Positions 42,379 to 51,943 are shown, counted from the first letter of the stretch. The stretch: DNA of 64,000 bases from Alphaproteobacteria bacterium (GCA_030427405.1 JAUHXK010000001.1:310001-374000); one strand, 5' to 3'. Notes: a model not told the origin generated them from the letters alone. Numbers and translations: made by a program.

Positions 42379-43827
42379 CTATTGCGCGGCAACAGGCAGC
42401 GCGCGCCGGGTTTCGGTCAGTTCAAGCGGAAAGACTTTGGCCGGGTTCAATAACCATTTCGGGTCGAACACATCCTTGACGGCCATTTGCGCCTGCAGGT
42501 CGTCCTGCCCGTATTGGTGCAACATCAAGTCCCGCTTTTCTATGCCCACGCCGTGTTCGCCCGTCAGGCACCCGCCGGCATCGACGCATAGTTTCAGGAT
42601 CTCGGCGCCAAAAGCCTCGCATTTTTCCAAATCGCCCGGTTTGTTGGCATCGAACAGGATCAACGGATGCATGTTTCCGTCGCCCGCGTGAAAGACATTT
42701 CCCACGGACAAACCGCATTCGCGGCTCAATTCACCAATACGGCGCAAAACCTGCGGCAGCGCCGAGACTGGGATCGTTCCGTCAAGGCACATATAGTCGT
42801 TGATCTGCCCCATCGCCCCAAAGGCGGACTTGCGCCCCAGCCAGATCCGCGCGCTTTCATCGGCCGACTGGCTTTCGCGCAGTTCAACCGGGTTGTGGCG
42901 CCTGGCAATCTCGACAATTTTTGCCAACTGGCTGTCGATCTCGGCGTCCGAGCCTTCCACCTCGACGATCAGCAGCGCCTCGCAATCGGGATAACCGGCC
43001 TTTGCAAAGTTTTCACAGGCCTCAATACACAACCTGTCCATGAATTCGATTGCCACGGGCAGGATGCCCGACTTGATGATGTCCGATACACATTGGCCTG
43101 CGACCTCGTTGTCGTCGAACCCCATCAGAACCGGGCGCGCGCCTTCGGGTTTGCGCAGAATGCGCAAGGTGGCTTCGGTTACGACGCCCAATTGCCCTTC
43201 CGAGCCGCAAATCACGCCCAAAAGGTCCAATCCACCCGCATCCATATATGCGCCGCCGATTTCGACGACGGTGCCATCCATCATCACCATGGTGACGCCC
43301 AGCAGGTTGTTGGTGGTCACCCCATATTTCAGGCAATGTGCCCCGCCGGAATTCATCGCGATATTGCCCGCAATTGCGCAGGCCAGCTGCGACGAGGGGT
43401 CGGGGGCGTAAAAGAAATCTTCCTCTTCGACCGCGCCGGTCACGCTGAGGTTGGTGCGCCCTGTCTGCACCTTGATAAAGCGGTTGTCGTAATCGACCTC
43501 GAGCACATCGTTCATCCGGGCAACGCCCAGGATGACGCAATCCGCTGTTGGCAAGGCCCCACCGGCCAGGGATGTTCCGGCGCCGCGCGGCACCACCGGC
43601 ACGCCTTCCTCGTGGCAGATGCGTAGAACATCCGCGACCTGTTGGGTCGTCGACGGAAGCACGGCAAGCATCGGCGGGCACTTATAGGCCGTCAGCGCAT
43701 CGCATTCATAGGCACGCGTTTCCGACGGCTCGTGTATCACCGCATCTTGCGGCAGGACATGCTGCAGGCGCGCAAGCACCGCGCGCTTGCGCTGCAGGAT
43801 ATCGGGATTTGGCTGAGGCATTTGCAT
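42379..43827 (-). CDS. glcD: glycolate oxidase subunit, FAD-linked
   Basis: 482 aa. Oxidises glycolate to glyoxylate. The FAD-binding domain (about 60-235) has VVPRGAGTSLAGGALPTADC, and AGNIAMNSGGAHCLKYGVTT. The C-terminal cap domain has GNVFHAGDGNMHPL and the end CLTGEHGVGIEKRDLM, which is a strong GlcD/FAD-oxidase signature. The start at 43827 has GGAGGG upstream; the longer reading frame has none. It heads glcDEF, behind a palindromic operator candidate. Confidence 0.96.
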   Translation of the reverse strand: MQMPQPNPDILQRKRAVLARLQHVLPQDAVIHEPSETRAYECDALTAYKCPPMLAVLPSTTQQVADVLRICHEEGVPVVPRGAGTSLAGGALPTADCVILGVARMNDVLEVDYDNRFIKVQTGRTNLSVTGAVEEEDFFYAPDPSSQLACAIAGNIAMNSGGAHCLKYGVTTNNLLGVTMVMMDGTVVEIGGAYMDAGGLDLLGVICGSEGQLGVVTEATLRILRKPEGARPVLMGFDDNEVAGQCVSDIIKSGILPVAIEFMDRLCIEACENFAKAGYPDCEALLIVEVEGSDAEIDSQLAKIVEIARRHNPVELRESQSADESARIWLGRKSAFGAMGQINDYMCLDGTIPVSALPQVLRRIGELSRECGLSVGNVFHAGDGNMHPLILFDANKPGDLEKCEAFGAEILKLCVDAGGCLTGEHGVGIEKRDLMLHQYGQDDLQAQMAVKDVFDPKWLLNPAKVFPLELTETRRALPVAAQ

Positions 43828-43841
43828 GGCTGACCCTCCGT

Positions 43842-43862
43842 TTGGTAAAATAATATTACCAA
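43842..43862. promoter_or_regulatory. palindromic operator candidate upstream of glcD
   Basis: TTGGTAA-AATAATA-TTACCAA is a perfect 7-7-7 inverted repeat in the divergent gap between glcD and the DUF599-like gene, 15 bases before the glcD start. TTGGT-...-ACCAA half sites resemble those of FadR-subfamily GntR regulators such as PdhR and GlcC. No regulator gene is adjacent. Confidence 0.5.
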
Positions 43863-43907
43863 TTTTTGGTTCTGGCAAGTTGCACGTGCCGGACGTACTG
43901 TCGCGCC

Positions 43908-44618
43908 ATGTCTCTGATCGACCGAATATTGCAATTTTCCCCGCTCGACCTTGCCGCCATCCTGTTCCTGATCGGAGCATGGCTGTGGATTGGTTGGCGG
44001 ATCGAAAACCCGCCCGCTTCGAAACCGTCCGTCGCCATGATCATGGATGATTACCGCCGAGGATGGATGCAGGAGATGGTAACCCGCCAGCCACGGATGT
44101 TTGACGCCCAGGTCGTGGGAACGATGCGGCAGGGCAGCACGTTCTTTGCTTCGACCACGATGATCGCAATCGGGGGCGGGCTGGCCTTGCTTGGCAATAC
44201 CGAGCGTCTGGCCGGGGTGGCCAAGGACCTGGCCATCGGCAGCGCCCCCGCCCTGGTCTGGGAAATCAAGATCCTGATCATACTGCTGTTTTTGTCCAAC
44301 GCATTCCTGAAATACGTCTGGGCACACCGCCTGTTCGGGTATTGCGCTGTCATGATGGCGGCGGTGCCGAATGAACCGGAAGACCCGCAAGCCTATCCCA
44401 GGGCCGCGCAGGCGGCCGAGATTTGCGTCACCGCAGCCCGCAGTTTCAACAGGGGCCTGAGGGCGACCTATATCGCGCTGGCCTCGGTCACCTGGATTCT
44501 GGGACCCGTCGCGCTGCTGATTGGCACCGCGGTTACGGTCGGCGTCCTGTATCGACGCGAGTTTACTTCGCATTCCCGAACGATCCTGCTGGACAAACCA
44601 CAGGACACGCAGACGTGA
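43908..44618 (+). CDS. DUF599-like membrane protein
   Basis: 236 aa. Four membrane helices (about 12-29, 77-96, 114-137, 192-215). The segment between helix 1 and 2 (DYRRGWMQEMVTRQPRMFDA) and FASTTMIAIGGGLALLG are recognised from DUF599 proteins. The start at 43908 is set where the first helix begins; the longer frame runs into the operator palindrome. It is divergent from glcD; a link to glycolate use is not implied. Function unknown. Confidence 0.8.
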   Translation: MSLIDRILQFSPLDLAAILFLIGAWLWIGWRIENPPASKPSVAMIMDDYRRGWMQEMVTRQPRMFDAQVVGTMRQGSTFFASTTMIAIGGGLALLGNTERLAGVAKDLAIGSAPALVWEIKILIILLFLSNAFLKYVWAHRLFGYCAVMMAAVPNEPEDPQAYPRAAQAAEICVTAARSFNRGLRATYIALASVTWILGPVALLIGTAVTVGVLYRREFTSHSRTILLDKPQDTQT

Positions 44619-44653
44619 TCGCATGGGTTTTGGCCAGACCGTATTTTCGGACC

Positions 44654-45001
44654 ATGCGACACCTGATTCTCACCGCCCTATTGGCCACGCCCGCCCTTGC
44701 CGACCCGCCCGTGATCGAGAATGTCTCGGCCTCGCGCAATGGTGACACGTGGCGATTCGACGTCACCATACGTCACCCCGACACCGGCTGGGACCACTAT
44801 GCCGACGGATGGCGGGTTCTGGATATGGACGGCAATGAGCTGGGGATGCGCGTGTTGCACCACCCGCATGAAACCGAACAGCCCTTTACCAGGTCACTTG
44901 GCGGCGTAAGCCTTCCGGACGGAGCGACCCAGGTTCAGGTGCAGGCAAGATGCAGCGTCGACGGGTGGAACACCGAAACCACCCTGGTTCCGCTCGATTA
45001 G
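44654..45001 (+). CDS. small secreted protein of unknown function
   Basis: 115 aa. Signal peptide (about residues 1-16, LILTALLATPALA), then a beta-rich domain with RFDVTIRHPDTGWDHYADGW, LHHPHETEQPFTRSLGGVSL, and a single Cys near the C-terminus. Possibly translated from the same transcript as the DUF599-like gene, 35 bases upstream. No family is recognised; the many beta strands suggest an Ig-like periplasmic domain. The upstream open frame is not real, as it reads the preceding gene out of frame. Confidence 0.75.
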   Translation: MRHLILTALLATPALADPPVIENVSASRNGDTWRFDVTIRHPDTGWDHYADGWRVLDMDGNELGMRVLHHPHETEQPFTRSLGGVSLPDGATQVQVQARCSVDGWNTETTLVPLD

Positions 45002-45003
45002 GG

Positions 45004-45489
45004 TCAGAACACCCCCAGGTTCATACCCGCAGCCATCGCCGCCCCAATGTCGCGACAAAGCTGCAACTGGTCTTGCGGGATGGTTTTCTCTGCCAAAATT
45101 GCCTTGGGGGTTTGTGCATGCGTGCAGATGATCAGCGGCGGCTGCACCTCTTTCAAACGCCAGCCGGTTGCAATCCGCGCCACCTGTCGCGCGGCGTTTT
45201 GCCCGTCAGATCCGGCACATACCATCTGGGCATAGGGCCGCCCTTCGATCCGACCCAGAACCGGGTAGTAGCTGCGGTCGAAAAAATCCTTCATCACGCC
45301 TGAAATGGCGGCCAGGTTTTCAGGCGCACAAAAGATATACCCATCCGCCGCCAGCAAATCCTGCGGCCCGGCCTGATCTGCGGGCTTCAAAACGATGCGC
45401 GCCTCGCCCTGTCCGGCCTCGGCCGCGGCTTCTGCCATTTGGCGCGAGCCACCGGTGCGCGAATGGTACACGATCAAAAGCTGCGCCAT
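45004..45489 (-). CDS. flavodoxin-fold protein, NADPH-dependent FMN reductase-like
   Basis: 161 aa. The flavodoxin fold's first strand and FMN phosphate loop (LLIVYHSRTGGSRQMAEAAA, residues 4-23) are clear, with a second FMN contact at YIFCAPENLAAISGVMKDFF (about 51-70) and a third at YAQMVCAGSDG. It should bind FMN and act as a redox partner or quinone/FMN reductase. It ends the short rsfS-rlmH run, one base after rlmH; a link to ribosome function is not obvious. Confidence 0.88.
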   Translation of the reverse strand: MAQLLIVYHSRTGGSRQMAEAAAEAGQGEARIVLKPADQAGPQDLLAADGYIFCAPENLAAISGVMKDFFDRSYYPVLGRIEGRPYAQMVCAGSDGQNAARQVARIATGWRLKEVQPPLIICTHAQTPKAILAEKTIPQDQLQLCRDIGAAMAAGMNLGVF

Positions 45490-45490
45490 G

Positions 45491-45961
45491 TCAGACCCGG
45501 TGATAGGGACCGCCCGACAGGATGGTTGCGGCCCGGTAAAGTTGCTCGGCCAGCATCACACGGACCAGCATATGAGGCCAGACCATAGCGCCGAACGAGA
45601 TGGAAAAATCGGCATCGGCCCGCAGATCAGGGGCAATGCCGTCCGCCCCCCCGATGATCAGCGCCAGGTCCTGACGCCCGGCATCACGCCAGCCGGCCAG
45701 CTTGTTGGCAAAATCGGGCGAGGACATGACCCGTCCCCGTTCATCCAGCGTGCAGATCACCGCCCCTTTGGGCAACGCCTTGCGCAGCAGCGCGGCCTCG
45801 GCGCCCATGCCCGCATTTTTCTTGTCTTCGACCTCGATCACCTTCGCCGGACCCAGGCCCAGCGCGCGGCCGGTCCGGTCGAAACGGGTCAGGTAATCGT
45901 CAAGCAGGGTCTTCTCCGGTCCGGCGCGCAATCGCCCGACCGCAACGATGCTGATACGCAT
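45491..45961 (-). CDS. rlmH: 23S rRNA (pseudouridine1915-N3) methyltransferase
   Basis: 156 aa. RlmH methylates pseudouridine 1915 in helix 69 of 23S rRNA. SPOUT-fold segments: [11 protein letters not shown] at the N-terminus, [13 protein letters not shown] (about 101-113) and the C-terminal [20 protein letters not shown] with the trefoil knot. Length and neighbour rsfS fit. Confidence 0.96.
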   Translation of the reverse strand: MRISIVAVGRLRAGPEKTLLDDYLTRFDRTGRALGLGPAKVIEVEDKKNAGMGAEAALLRKALPKGAVICTLDERGRVMSSPDFANKLAGWRDAGRQDLALIIGGADGIAPDLRADADFSISFGAMVWPHMLVRVMLAEQLYRAATILSGGPYHRV

Positions 45962-46005
45962 GTCTCTCTCGCCTCCGGCCCTTTAATGCGGGCCGGGATG
46001 GCGCC

Positions 46006-46365
46006 TCAGTTCGCCGAGGCGCTGCCGCCCTGGGGCAGCCACATCTTTTCCAGCTGGTAGAATTCGCGCACTTCAGGGCGGAAGATATGGACGATCACGT
46101 CGCCCGTATCGATCAGCACCCAGTCGCCGGCATCCTTGCCTTCGACCTTCGAGGTGAAACCGAATTCCTGCTTGATGCGATCCGTCAGCTTTTCCGCCAT
46201 GGCCGCCACCTGACGGGTCGACCGACCCGAGGCAATCACCATGTGATCCGCAACAGACGACTTGCCCTGCAGGTTGATCTGCACGACGTCTTCGGCCTTG
46301 TCATCGGAAAGTGAGGAAAGGATACGCTCAAGCAGCTTGTCGCTGATTGACTGAGAGTGGGCCAT
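46006..46365 (-). CDS. rsfS: ribosomal silencing factor RsfS
   Basis: 119 aa. RsfS binds L14 on the 50S subunit and stops 70S formation under starvation. The whole DUF143 domain is visible: DDKAEDVVQINLQGKSSVAD, MVIASGRSTRQVAAMAEKL and GDWVLIDTGDVIVHIFRPEV then REFYQLEKMW. The ATG at 46365 is preferred over an in-frame TTG at 46392. It heads rsfS-rlmH-flavodoxin and has a sigma-70-like promoter about 95 bases upstream. Confidence 0.95.
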   Translation of the reverse strand: MAHSQSISDKLLERILSSLSDDKAEDVVQINLQGKSSVADHMVIASGRSTRQVAAMAEKLTDRIKQEFGFTSKVEGKDAGDWVLIDTGDVIVHIFRPEVREFYQLEKMWLPQGGSASAN

Positions 46366-46461
46366 TACACTGGCCCCATCTTCGGCAGGCAAACCCGCCT
46401 GGGTATGTAGAGACAGGACATAGTCCTCCTTTGCTGCGCGCCGCCAAACCCCGGCGCGGGG

Positions 46462-46490
46462 GTATTATTAAGGTAGCAAGAGGAATGCAA
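46462..46490 (-). promoter_or_regulatory. sigma-70-type promoter of rsfS
   Basis: On the minus strand: TTGCAT (46490-46485), a 17-base spacer and TAATAC (46467-46462). Both hexamers and spacing are close to the housekeeping consensus. It lies about 95 bases before rsfS, in the gap between mscS and rsfS. Confidence 0.5.
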
Positions 46491-46529
46491 CATTTCAATG
46501 AATGGCGGCTTTGCGACCGGTAGGGCGGT

Positions 46530-47882
46530 TCACTCTTTGGCGATCTGTTGCGTGCCTGCGTCGCCGGACAGCACCCGAACCTCGCGCTGCGGGAAGGGAA
46601 TGGAAATGCCCGCGTCCTTGAAGGCATCCCACAGCGCAAGATAGACATTGCCCCGGATATTGGTCAGCCCCTTGGTCGGATCGCTGATCCAGAAGCGCAG
46701 AACATAATCCACGCTGCTGTCGCCAAAGCCGGTTATGTGGCAGACCGGCTCGTGCGAGCCGCCGCTCAGTACCCGCGTCACGGCCTTTACCGCCCCGATT
46801 GCCGTCGCGCGCACCTTGTGCGGGTCGTCGTCATAGCTGGTGCCGAAATCCAGATCCAGCCGCACAAACCGGTCCGAATGCGACCAGTTGACGACCTGAT
46901 TTGTAATCAGATCCTCGTTCGGGATCAGGTATTCACGCCCGTCCCGTGTCACCACCGAGACATAGCGCGCGCCCAGCGCGTTGATCCACCCGAACGTGTC
47001 CCCCAACGAGATCACGTCGCCCGGTTTGATCGACCGGTCCATCAGGATGATGATCCCCGAGATCAGGTTCGACACCACTTTTTGCAGCCCGAACCCGATC
47101 CCCACACCGATGGCACCCGACAACAGTGCAATACCGGTCAGGTCGAAGCCAAGCGTGCGGATTGCGGCAAGGAAGACCGCACCATACAGCAGCACCTGTA
47201 TGCCCTTGGCCAGCAGGACCTGCATCGACGGCGAAATGTCGTTATTGCTTGTCAAACCGCGCTCGGCGGCGCGTGTGCCGATACGGGCCAGCGTCAGCAG
47301 GATGCCGATCAGCAGCACCGCCTTGAGGATACCCAGCGCCGAGATGTGCAGATCACCAAACGAAAGCGCAACGCCATCCAGAAACCCGGCGACATCATCG
47401 GTCAGATTCAGCGCAACCAGAGTTGCATAGACCCACATCGCCCATTTGAAGATCCGCCGCAGCGTTCGGTTCCGCACCAGCCGCGCCACCAGCGCAATGG
47501 CCAGCCACGCGGCGGACAGCGTGGCAATCACACCGATGACATAGCTGCGCGATGGCCAGGTGATATGCTGCATCAGCAGGTAGACAACCCAGGACATCAG
47601 CACGAAATAGACCAGCGTCAGGCGCTGCATCAGTTGCACAAGCGTGCGCAGCCGCCATTTCGGCCACCCCGTGCGCGCCCGCGCCCAGGCATCCCACCTG
47701 CTCTGCGTCAACAGCTTCAGCATATAGGCCAGCGCCCAAAGGGTCAGGATGATGATTATCTGATATTGCCGCCAGCCCGGCGTGGCGATCAGGTCGACAA
47801 GGTTCTCAAGCTGGGCGGAAAACGCCGCGACCATGTTTTCGTAAAGATCGGACACAGAGCTGGGGATCAGGTCTTGGTTCAT
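46530..47882 (-). CDS. mechanosensitive ion channel, MscS family
   Basis: 450 aa, larger than E. coli MscS. About four to six membrane helices (residues 25-320). The pore helix TM3 with the Gly/Ala pattern is LLSGAIGVGIGFGLQKVVSN (about 280-299), and the beta domain starts DRSIKPGDVISLGDTFGWIN (about 312-331). The C-terminal alpha/beta domain has NEDLITNQVVNWSHSDRFVR. It releases solutes on hypo-osmotic shock. ATG at 47882 has AGGAG upstream; the longer frame is not supported. It is divergent from leuC. Confidence 0.93.
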   Translation of the reverse strand: MNQDLIPSSVSDLYENMVAAFSAQLENLVDLIATPGWRQYQIIIILTLWALAYMLKLLTQSRWDAWARARTGWPKWRLRTLVQLMQRLTLVYFVLMSWVVYLLMQHITWPSRSYVIGVIATLSAAWLAIALVARLVRNRTLRRIFKWAMWVYATLVALNLTDDVAGFLDGVALSFGDLHISALGILKAVLLIGILLTLARIGTRAAERGLTSNNDISPSMQVLLAKGIQVLLYGAVFLAAIRTLGFDLTGIALLSGAIGVGIGFGLQKVVSNLISGIIILMDRSIKPGDVISLGDTFGWINALGARYVSVVTRDGREYLIPNEDLITNQVVNWSHSDRFVRLDLDFGTSYDDDPHKVRATAIGAVKAVTRVLSGGSHEPVCHITGFGDSSVDYVLRFWISDPTKGLTNIRGNVYLALWDAFKDAGISIPFPQREVRVLSGDAGTQQIAKE

Positions 47883-47984
47883 ACATGTCTCCTGCTGGCC
47901 AGCTTGGACAGCGTTGTCCAAGGATGCAAGCCCGTCACAGGATTGAACCTTGATTGACATGCGGGGCCGATATATCTGAGGCGC

Positions 47985-48092
47985 ATGAGACTCAATGTGG
48001 CCCAAGAACAGAATCTGGAAGATCGCGCGCGTCTGCGCGAGCGGTTCTATGGGGCTGCCCGCACGGTTCTGGCCTGCCTATCGGCGGCCTAA
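47985..48092 (+). CDS. possible small ORF upstream of leuC (low confidence)
   Basis: 35 codons from ATG at 47985 to TAA at 48092, in the leuC leader. The peptide has five Leu residues but no run of Leu codons, so a leucine attenuator peptide is not well supported. There is no clear ribosome site. It may be noise. Confidence 0.25.
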   Translation: MRLNVAQEQNLEDRARLRERFYGAARTVLACLSAA

Positions 48093-48137
48093 GCCATTTC
48101 GCCAGCCATTTCTCATCTAAATACCGGGAGAGGACCG

Positions 48138-49541
48138 ATGTCCCCCAAGACACTCTATGACAAGATCTGGGATGCCCATGTCGCGCACGAAGCCGATGAT
48201 GGCACCTGTTTGCTGTATATTGACCGCCACCTGGTTCACGAAGTGACCAGCCCGCAAGCCTTCGAAGGCCTGCGCATGGCGGGTCGCCAGGTACGCGCGC
48301 CGGAAAAGACCATCGCCGTGCCGGACCACAACGTACCCACCACGCCGGACCGCGTGAACGGGATCGAAAACCCCGAATCGCGTATTCAGGTCGAAGCGCT
48401 GGACAAAAACGCCAAGGATTTCGGCATTCACTACTACCCGGTGCATGACGTCCGTCAGGGCATCGTCCACATCGTCGGCCCCGAGCAAGGCTGGACCCTG
48501 CCCGGCATGACCGTTGTTTGCGGCGACAGCCACACCGCCACCCACGGCGCGTTTGGCGCCCTGGCCCACGGCATCGGTACGTCCGAGGTTGAGCACGTTC
48601 TGGCCACCCAGACGCTGATCCAGAAGAAGTCCAAGAACATGAAGGTCGAGATCACCGGCAAATTGCAGCCGGGCGTGACCGCCAAAGACATCACTCTGGC
48701 CGTTATCGGTGAGACCGGCACCGCTGGCGGCACCGGCTATGTCATCGAATATTGCGGCGAAGCGATCCGCGATCTGTCGATGGAAGGCCGTATGACTGTC
48801 TGCAACATGGCGATCGAAGGCGGCGCGCGCGCAGGCCTGATCGCGCCGGACGAGACCACCTTTGAATATGTCAAAGGTCGCCCGCATGCGCCCAAAGGGG
48901 CCCAGTGGGAAGCGGCAATGAACTGGTGGAAAACCTTGTACACCGATGAAGGTGCACATTTTGACAAAGTCATCACCTTGCGCGGCGAAGACATCGCGCC
49001 AGTCGTGACCTGGGGCACCAGCCCCGAGGACGTGCTGCCGATCACCGCAACCGTTCCGAATCCGGAAGATTTCGAAGGCGGCAAGGTCGACGCAGCCCGT
49101 CGTTCGATCGAATACATGGGTCTGGAAGCCGGTCAGAAACTCAGCGATGTGGAAATCGACACCGTTTTCATCGGCTCATGCACCAATGGCCGCATCGAAG
49201 ACCTGCGCGCCGCAGCCGAGATCCTGAAAGGCAAAAAGATCAAGGACGGTCTGCGCGCCATGGTCGTGCCCGGATCGGGCCTTGTCCGAGCGCAAGCCGA
49301 AGAAGAAGGTCTGGCCGACATTTTCAAAGAAGCCGGTTTCGAATGGCGTCTGGCGGGATGTTCAATGTGTCTGGCTATGAACCCGGACCAATTGCAACCC
49401 GGCGAACGCTGTGCAGCGACCTCGAACCGCAACTTCGAAGGCCGTCAGGGTCGGGGCGGACGCACCCACCTGCTGAGCCCCGCAATGGCTGCCGCAGCGG
49501 CAATCACGGGACGGCTGACAGATGTACGCGAATTGATGTAA
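48138..49541 (+). CDS. leuC: 3-isopropylmalate dehydratase large subunit
   Basis: 467 aa. With LeuD it isomerises 2-isopropylmalate to 3-isopropylmalate in leucine synthesis, using a 4Fe-4S cluster. Cluster ligands fit [12 protein letters not shown] (first Cys about residue 347) and [12 protein letters not shown] (two Cys about 408 and 411). The N-terminal [15 protein letters not shown] and [20 protein letters not shown] blocks are also conserved. GAGAGGA is just before the start. leuD is separated by a membrane-protein gene. Confidence 0.97.
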   Translation: MSPKTLYDKIWDAHVAHEADDGTCLLYIDRHLVHEVTSPQAFEGLRMAGRQVRAPEKTIAVPDHNVPTTPDRVNGIENPESRIQVEALDKNAKDFGIHYYPVHDVRQGIVHIVGPEQGWTLPGMTVVCGDSHTATHGAFGALAHGIGTSEVEHVLATQTLIQKKSKNMKVEITGKLQPGVTAKDITLAVIGETGTAGGTGYVIEYCGEAIRDLSMEGRMTVCNMAIEGGARAGLIAPDETTFEYVKGRPHAPKGAQWEAAMNWWKTLYTDEGAHFDKVITLRGEDIAPVVTWGTSPEDVLPITATVPNPEDFEGGKVDAARRSIEYMGLEAGQKLSDVEIDTVFIGSCTNGRIEDLRAAAEILKGKKIKDGLRAMVVPGSGLVRAQAEEEGLADIFKEAGFEWRLAGCSMCLAMNPDQLQPGERCAATSNRNFEGRQGRGGRTHLLSPAMAAAAAITGRLTDVRELM

Positions 49542-49578
49542 GCTGCCCTCACAAATCAACTTTTGAGGGAATGAACAG

Positions 49579-50133
49579 ATGAGTGATTGGGTCAAATGGC
49601 TCCTGCTGGGGCTTTTGTCTATCGTGTTCGGCATATTTGTGCTGGGCGCACCTGTTGTGGCTTCGATTGCCGTAACGGTGGTGACCGGCGTGTTGTTGCT
49701 GATCTCGGGCGCGCTGCAGGTGGTTGGCGGGTTCACCGTCGAAGGCACCGGCAACAAAATTCTGTCACTCATCATGGGTGCGGTCATGCTGTTTCTGGGC
49801 TGGTCCTTCCTGGATCACCCACTGCAGGGCACGCTGACGCTGGCCACCGTGATGCTGATCCTGTTCATGGCGGGCGGCATTGCACGGGTGATCCTGTCGT
49901 TCCAGATGAAAGGTACGCAGTTCTTCTGGCCAACGCTGATCTCGGGCATCTTGTCCATCGTTCTGGCCGGCGTCATCTGGACCTATGCTGCCGAAGAACC
50001 CGCAGTTCTGCTGCAGCTTCTGGGCATCCTTCTGGGCATCGAGATGCTGTTCAACGGGTTCGGCCTGGTCTTCATGGCCCTCTTTCTCAAGAACGTACCC
50101 AAAGACGACACAACGGAAACGAACGAAGCTTAA
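49579..50133 (+). CDS. HdeD/DUF308-family membrane protein
   Basis: 184 aa, six predicted membrane helices evenly spaced across the whole length. The repeated pattern GLLSIVFGIFVLGAPVVAS, GAVMLFLGWSFLDHPLQ and ILSIVLAGVIWTY is the HdeD-type three-fold helix-pair repeat. HdeD of E. coli acts in acid stress; the role here is unknown. It lies in the leucine operon between leuC and leuD with gaps of 37 and 42 bases, so it is probably co-transcribed. Confidence 0.85.
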   Translation: MSDWVKWLLLGLLSIVFGIFVLGAPVVASIAVTVVTGVLLLISGALQVVGGFTVEGTGNKILSLIMGAVMLFLGWSFLDHPLQGTLTLATVMLILFMAGGIARVILSFQMKGTQFFWPTLISGILSIVLAGVIWTYAAEEPAVLLQLLGILLGIEMLFNGFGLVFMALFLKNVPKDDTTETNEA

Positions 50134-50175
50134 ACGCGGGGCACGGGCGCGGCCCGCTCCCGCAGGAGTGTAGAC

Positions 50176-50781
50176 ATGGAAAAGTTTGAAAAAGTCCACG
50201 GGGTGGCCGCCCCGATGCCGCTGATCAATATCGACACCGATATGATCATTCCCAAAGTGCATCTGAAAACCATCAAACGGTCCGGCCTTGGCGTCGTGCT
50301 GTTTGACGAGATGCGTTATCATGACCACGGCGGCGAGAACGAAGAGTTCGTGCTGAACAAACCCGCCTATCGCAACACCGAGATTCTGGTCGCAGGTGAC
50401 AATTTTGGCTGCGGCTCGTCGCGGGAACACGCGCCCTGGGCGATCAAGGATTTCGGCATCAAGGTTGTGATCTCGACCAGCTTTGCCGACATCTTCTTCA
50501 ACAACTGCTTCAAGAACGGCATCCTGCCGATCGTGGTCGAGGAAGAGCATCACGCGGTTCTGATGGATGACGCGCATAAGGGCGAAAACGCCCGCATGAC
50601 CGTGCATCTGGAGGATCAGACAATCACCACGTCCGACGGTGTCGAGATCACCTTCGACATCGATCCCCACCGCAAGCATTGCCTGCTGAACGGATTGGAC
50701 GATATCGGCCTGACGATGGAAAAAGACCACCACATCGACAAGTTCGAGGAACATGCCGGTCAGGCCCGCCCCTGGGTTTGA
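50176..50781 (+). CDS. leuD: 3-isopropylmalate dehydratase small subunit
   Basis: 201 aa, the swivel-domain partner of LeuC. Motifs: [20 protein letters not shown] (about 19-38) and [20 protein letters not shown] (about 75-94), which carries the substrate-binding GSSREH loop. It shares the LeuC/LeuD operon with the HdeD-like gene. Confidence 0.97.
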   Translation: MEKFEKVHGVAAPMPLINIDTDMIIPKVHLKTIKRSGLGVVLFDEMRYHDHGGENEEFVLNKPAYRNTEILVAGDNFGCGSSREHAPWAIKDFGIKVVISTSFADIFFNNCFKNGILPIVVEEEHHAVLMDDAHKGENARMTVHLEDQTITTSDGVEITFDIDPHRKHCLLNGLDDIGLTMEKDHHIDKFEEHAGQARPWV

Positions 50782-51112
50782 TTCTGGGGATGATTCTGGG
50801 GATACTCAACCTGACGGGGTCGCTTTGGCGGCCCCGTTCGCATTCTTGGGGTTAAGCTCCAAGCAACCACAACATGTAGAAGGTACTTGTTCACACACGT
50901 CGAATTTGCGACAGCAATGATGCAAAGCCGCACCAGTTTCGCCATCATTTCGCCTGAAATCCCGTGTTTTCTGCGCCGTGGCTTGAGCTGTTTGCCGATG
51001 ATCGCCAGTCTGGCGCTAATGAGGCAACCGTCGAATTGAAACAACAGGCGGGCACAAGTTGGAAATAGGTCGGCAAAGAATCGGCTAGTCCAGTTTGGAA
51101 AGGGTTCGGAAA
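50782..51112. other. 331-base gap after leuD: terminator hairpin, no supported gene
   Basis: Beginning in the last two bases of leuD is a 12-base tandem duplication, GATTCTGGGGAT twice (50780-50803). A hairpin with ACGGGGTCGC / GCGGCCCCGT follows at 50814-50837. The rest is of mixed composition and has no reading frame of recognisable family; a minus-strand frame (50760-51161) is basic and repetitive but unlike any known protein. It may hold decayed sequence. Confidence 0.5.
50814..50837 (+). terminator. terminator hairpin after leuD
   Basis: ACGGGGTCGC (50814-50823) pairs with GCGGCCCCGT (50828-50837) with one T-G wobble, around TTTG. Only a modest T-rich tail follows. Confidence 0.6.
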
Positions 51113-51943
51113 GTGATTGCACGCACTTCAGGGGCGGCGATACGCGGTTTATTGGTGGCACTTCTGGTGCTTACACCTGCGCTATATCTGCCGGCTTCAA
51201 CATCGAATGGCACCGAGATTGTCGTGTTTCTCGCGATTCTCGCGTTTATCCTGACCTTTGCCGAATACAACTCGGCCTTTCCCAGTTTTATCGAATTCCG
51301 TGACGCCCCGCCGGTCAACCGGCTGCGGTTCGTCGGGCTGATGTCCATGGTCAGCTTCCTGACGCTGATCTGCAAGAATGCTTATACCCCCTCAGAATTG
51401 ACCAGCTCGGTCTATTCGATTGGCCTGGCAGTCGCCAACGTGGCCGATTTCCCCTATTCGCCGGTGCGGCTTGTCGTCCTGATGCTGCCAGCCGATGCAA
51501 GCCAGCCCCTTGTGGAACTGGTGCGGATCACCGCCAGCATCGCCTATGTCGCTGCGCTGGTCACGATTGCCAGCTTTGCCTATGCGGTAAAGATGCGCGG
51601 CTGGCCAACCGGCAACGGCGCGTTCAATGTCTGGACCAACCTGCCGCTGTTTGACCCCACCAAAGGCGGCGACGTGGTTGCGCGCCTGCAACGTGACGGG
51701 CGCCTGAACATCTCGGTGGGCATTTTGCTGCCTTTCCTGATCCCGGCGCTGATCAAAGTGCTGAGCGATTTCATCAGCCCCATTTCGCTGAACAATCCGC
51801 AAACCCTGATCTGGACCCTCAGCGCGTGGGCGTTTCTGCCTGCCAGCATGATCATGCGCGGCATGGCCACACTGCGGATTGCCGGGCTGATCGTTGAAAA
51901 ACGCCGGGCGTACTCAACTTCCGAGGCCACTCAAACCGCATGA
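51113..51943 (+). CDS. membrane protein of unknown function next to the EEP-like gene
   Basis: 276 aa from GTG at 51113 (a TTG start at 51095 is possible). Four or five helices at about residues 9-28, 35-52, 72-90, 140-165 and the end. No enzyme motif seen. It overlaps the downstream secreted EEP-fold gene by four bases (ATGA), so they are coupled. No family recognised. Two-gene unit in an otherwise leucine-synthesis region. Confidence 0.75.
   Translation: MIARTSGAAIRGLLVALLVLTPALYLPASTSNGTEIVVFLAILAFILTFAEYNSAFPSFIEFRDAPPVNRLRFVGLMSMVSFLTLICKNAYTPSELTSSVYSIGLAVANVADFPYSPVRLVVLMLPADASQPLVELVRITASIAYVAALVTIASFAYAVKMRGWPTGNGAFNVWTNLPLFDPTKGGDVVARLQRDGRLNISVGILLPFLIPALIKVLSDFISPISLNNPQTLIWTLSAWAFLPASMIMRGMATLRIAGLIVEKRRAYSTSEATQTA

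Noticed and set aside
46548-47957. 469-aa plus-strand open frame
   Set aside because: Antisense to mscS; low-complexity Gln/Arg/Asp-rich translation.
47941-48092. leucine attenuator before leuC
   Set aside because: The small frame lacks a run of Leu codons and no terminator/antiterminator pair was seen.
50760-51161. transposase remnant on the minus strand
   Set aside because: A basic stretch was suggestive but no transposase motif, inverted repeat or target duplication could be found.
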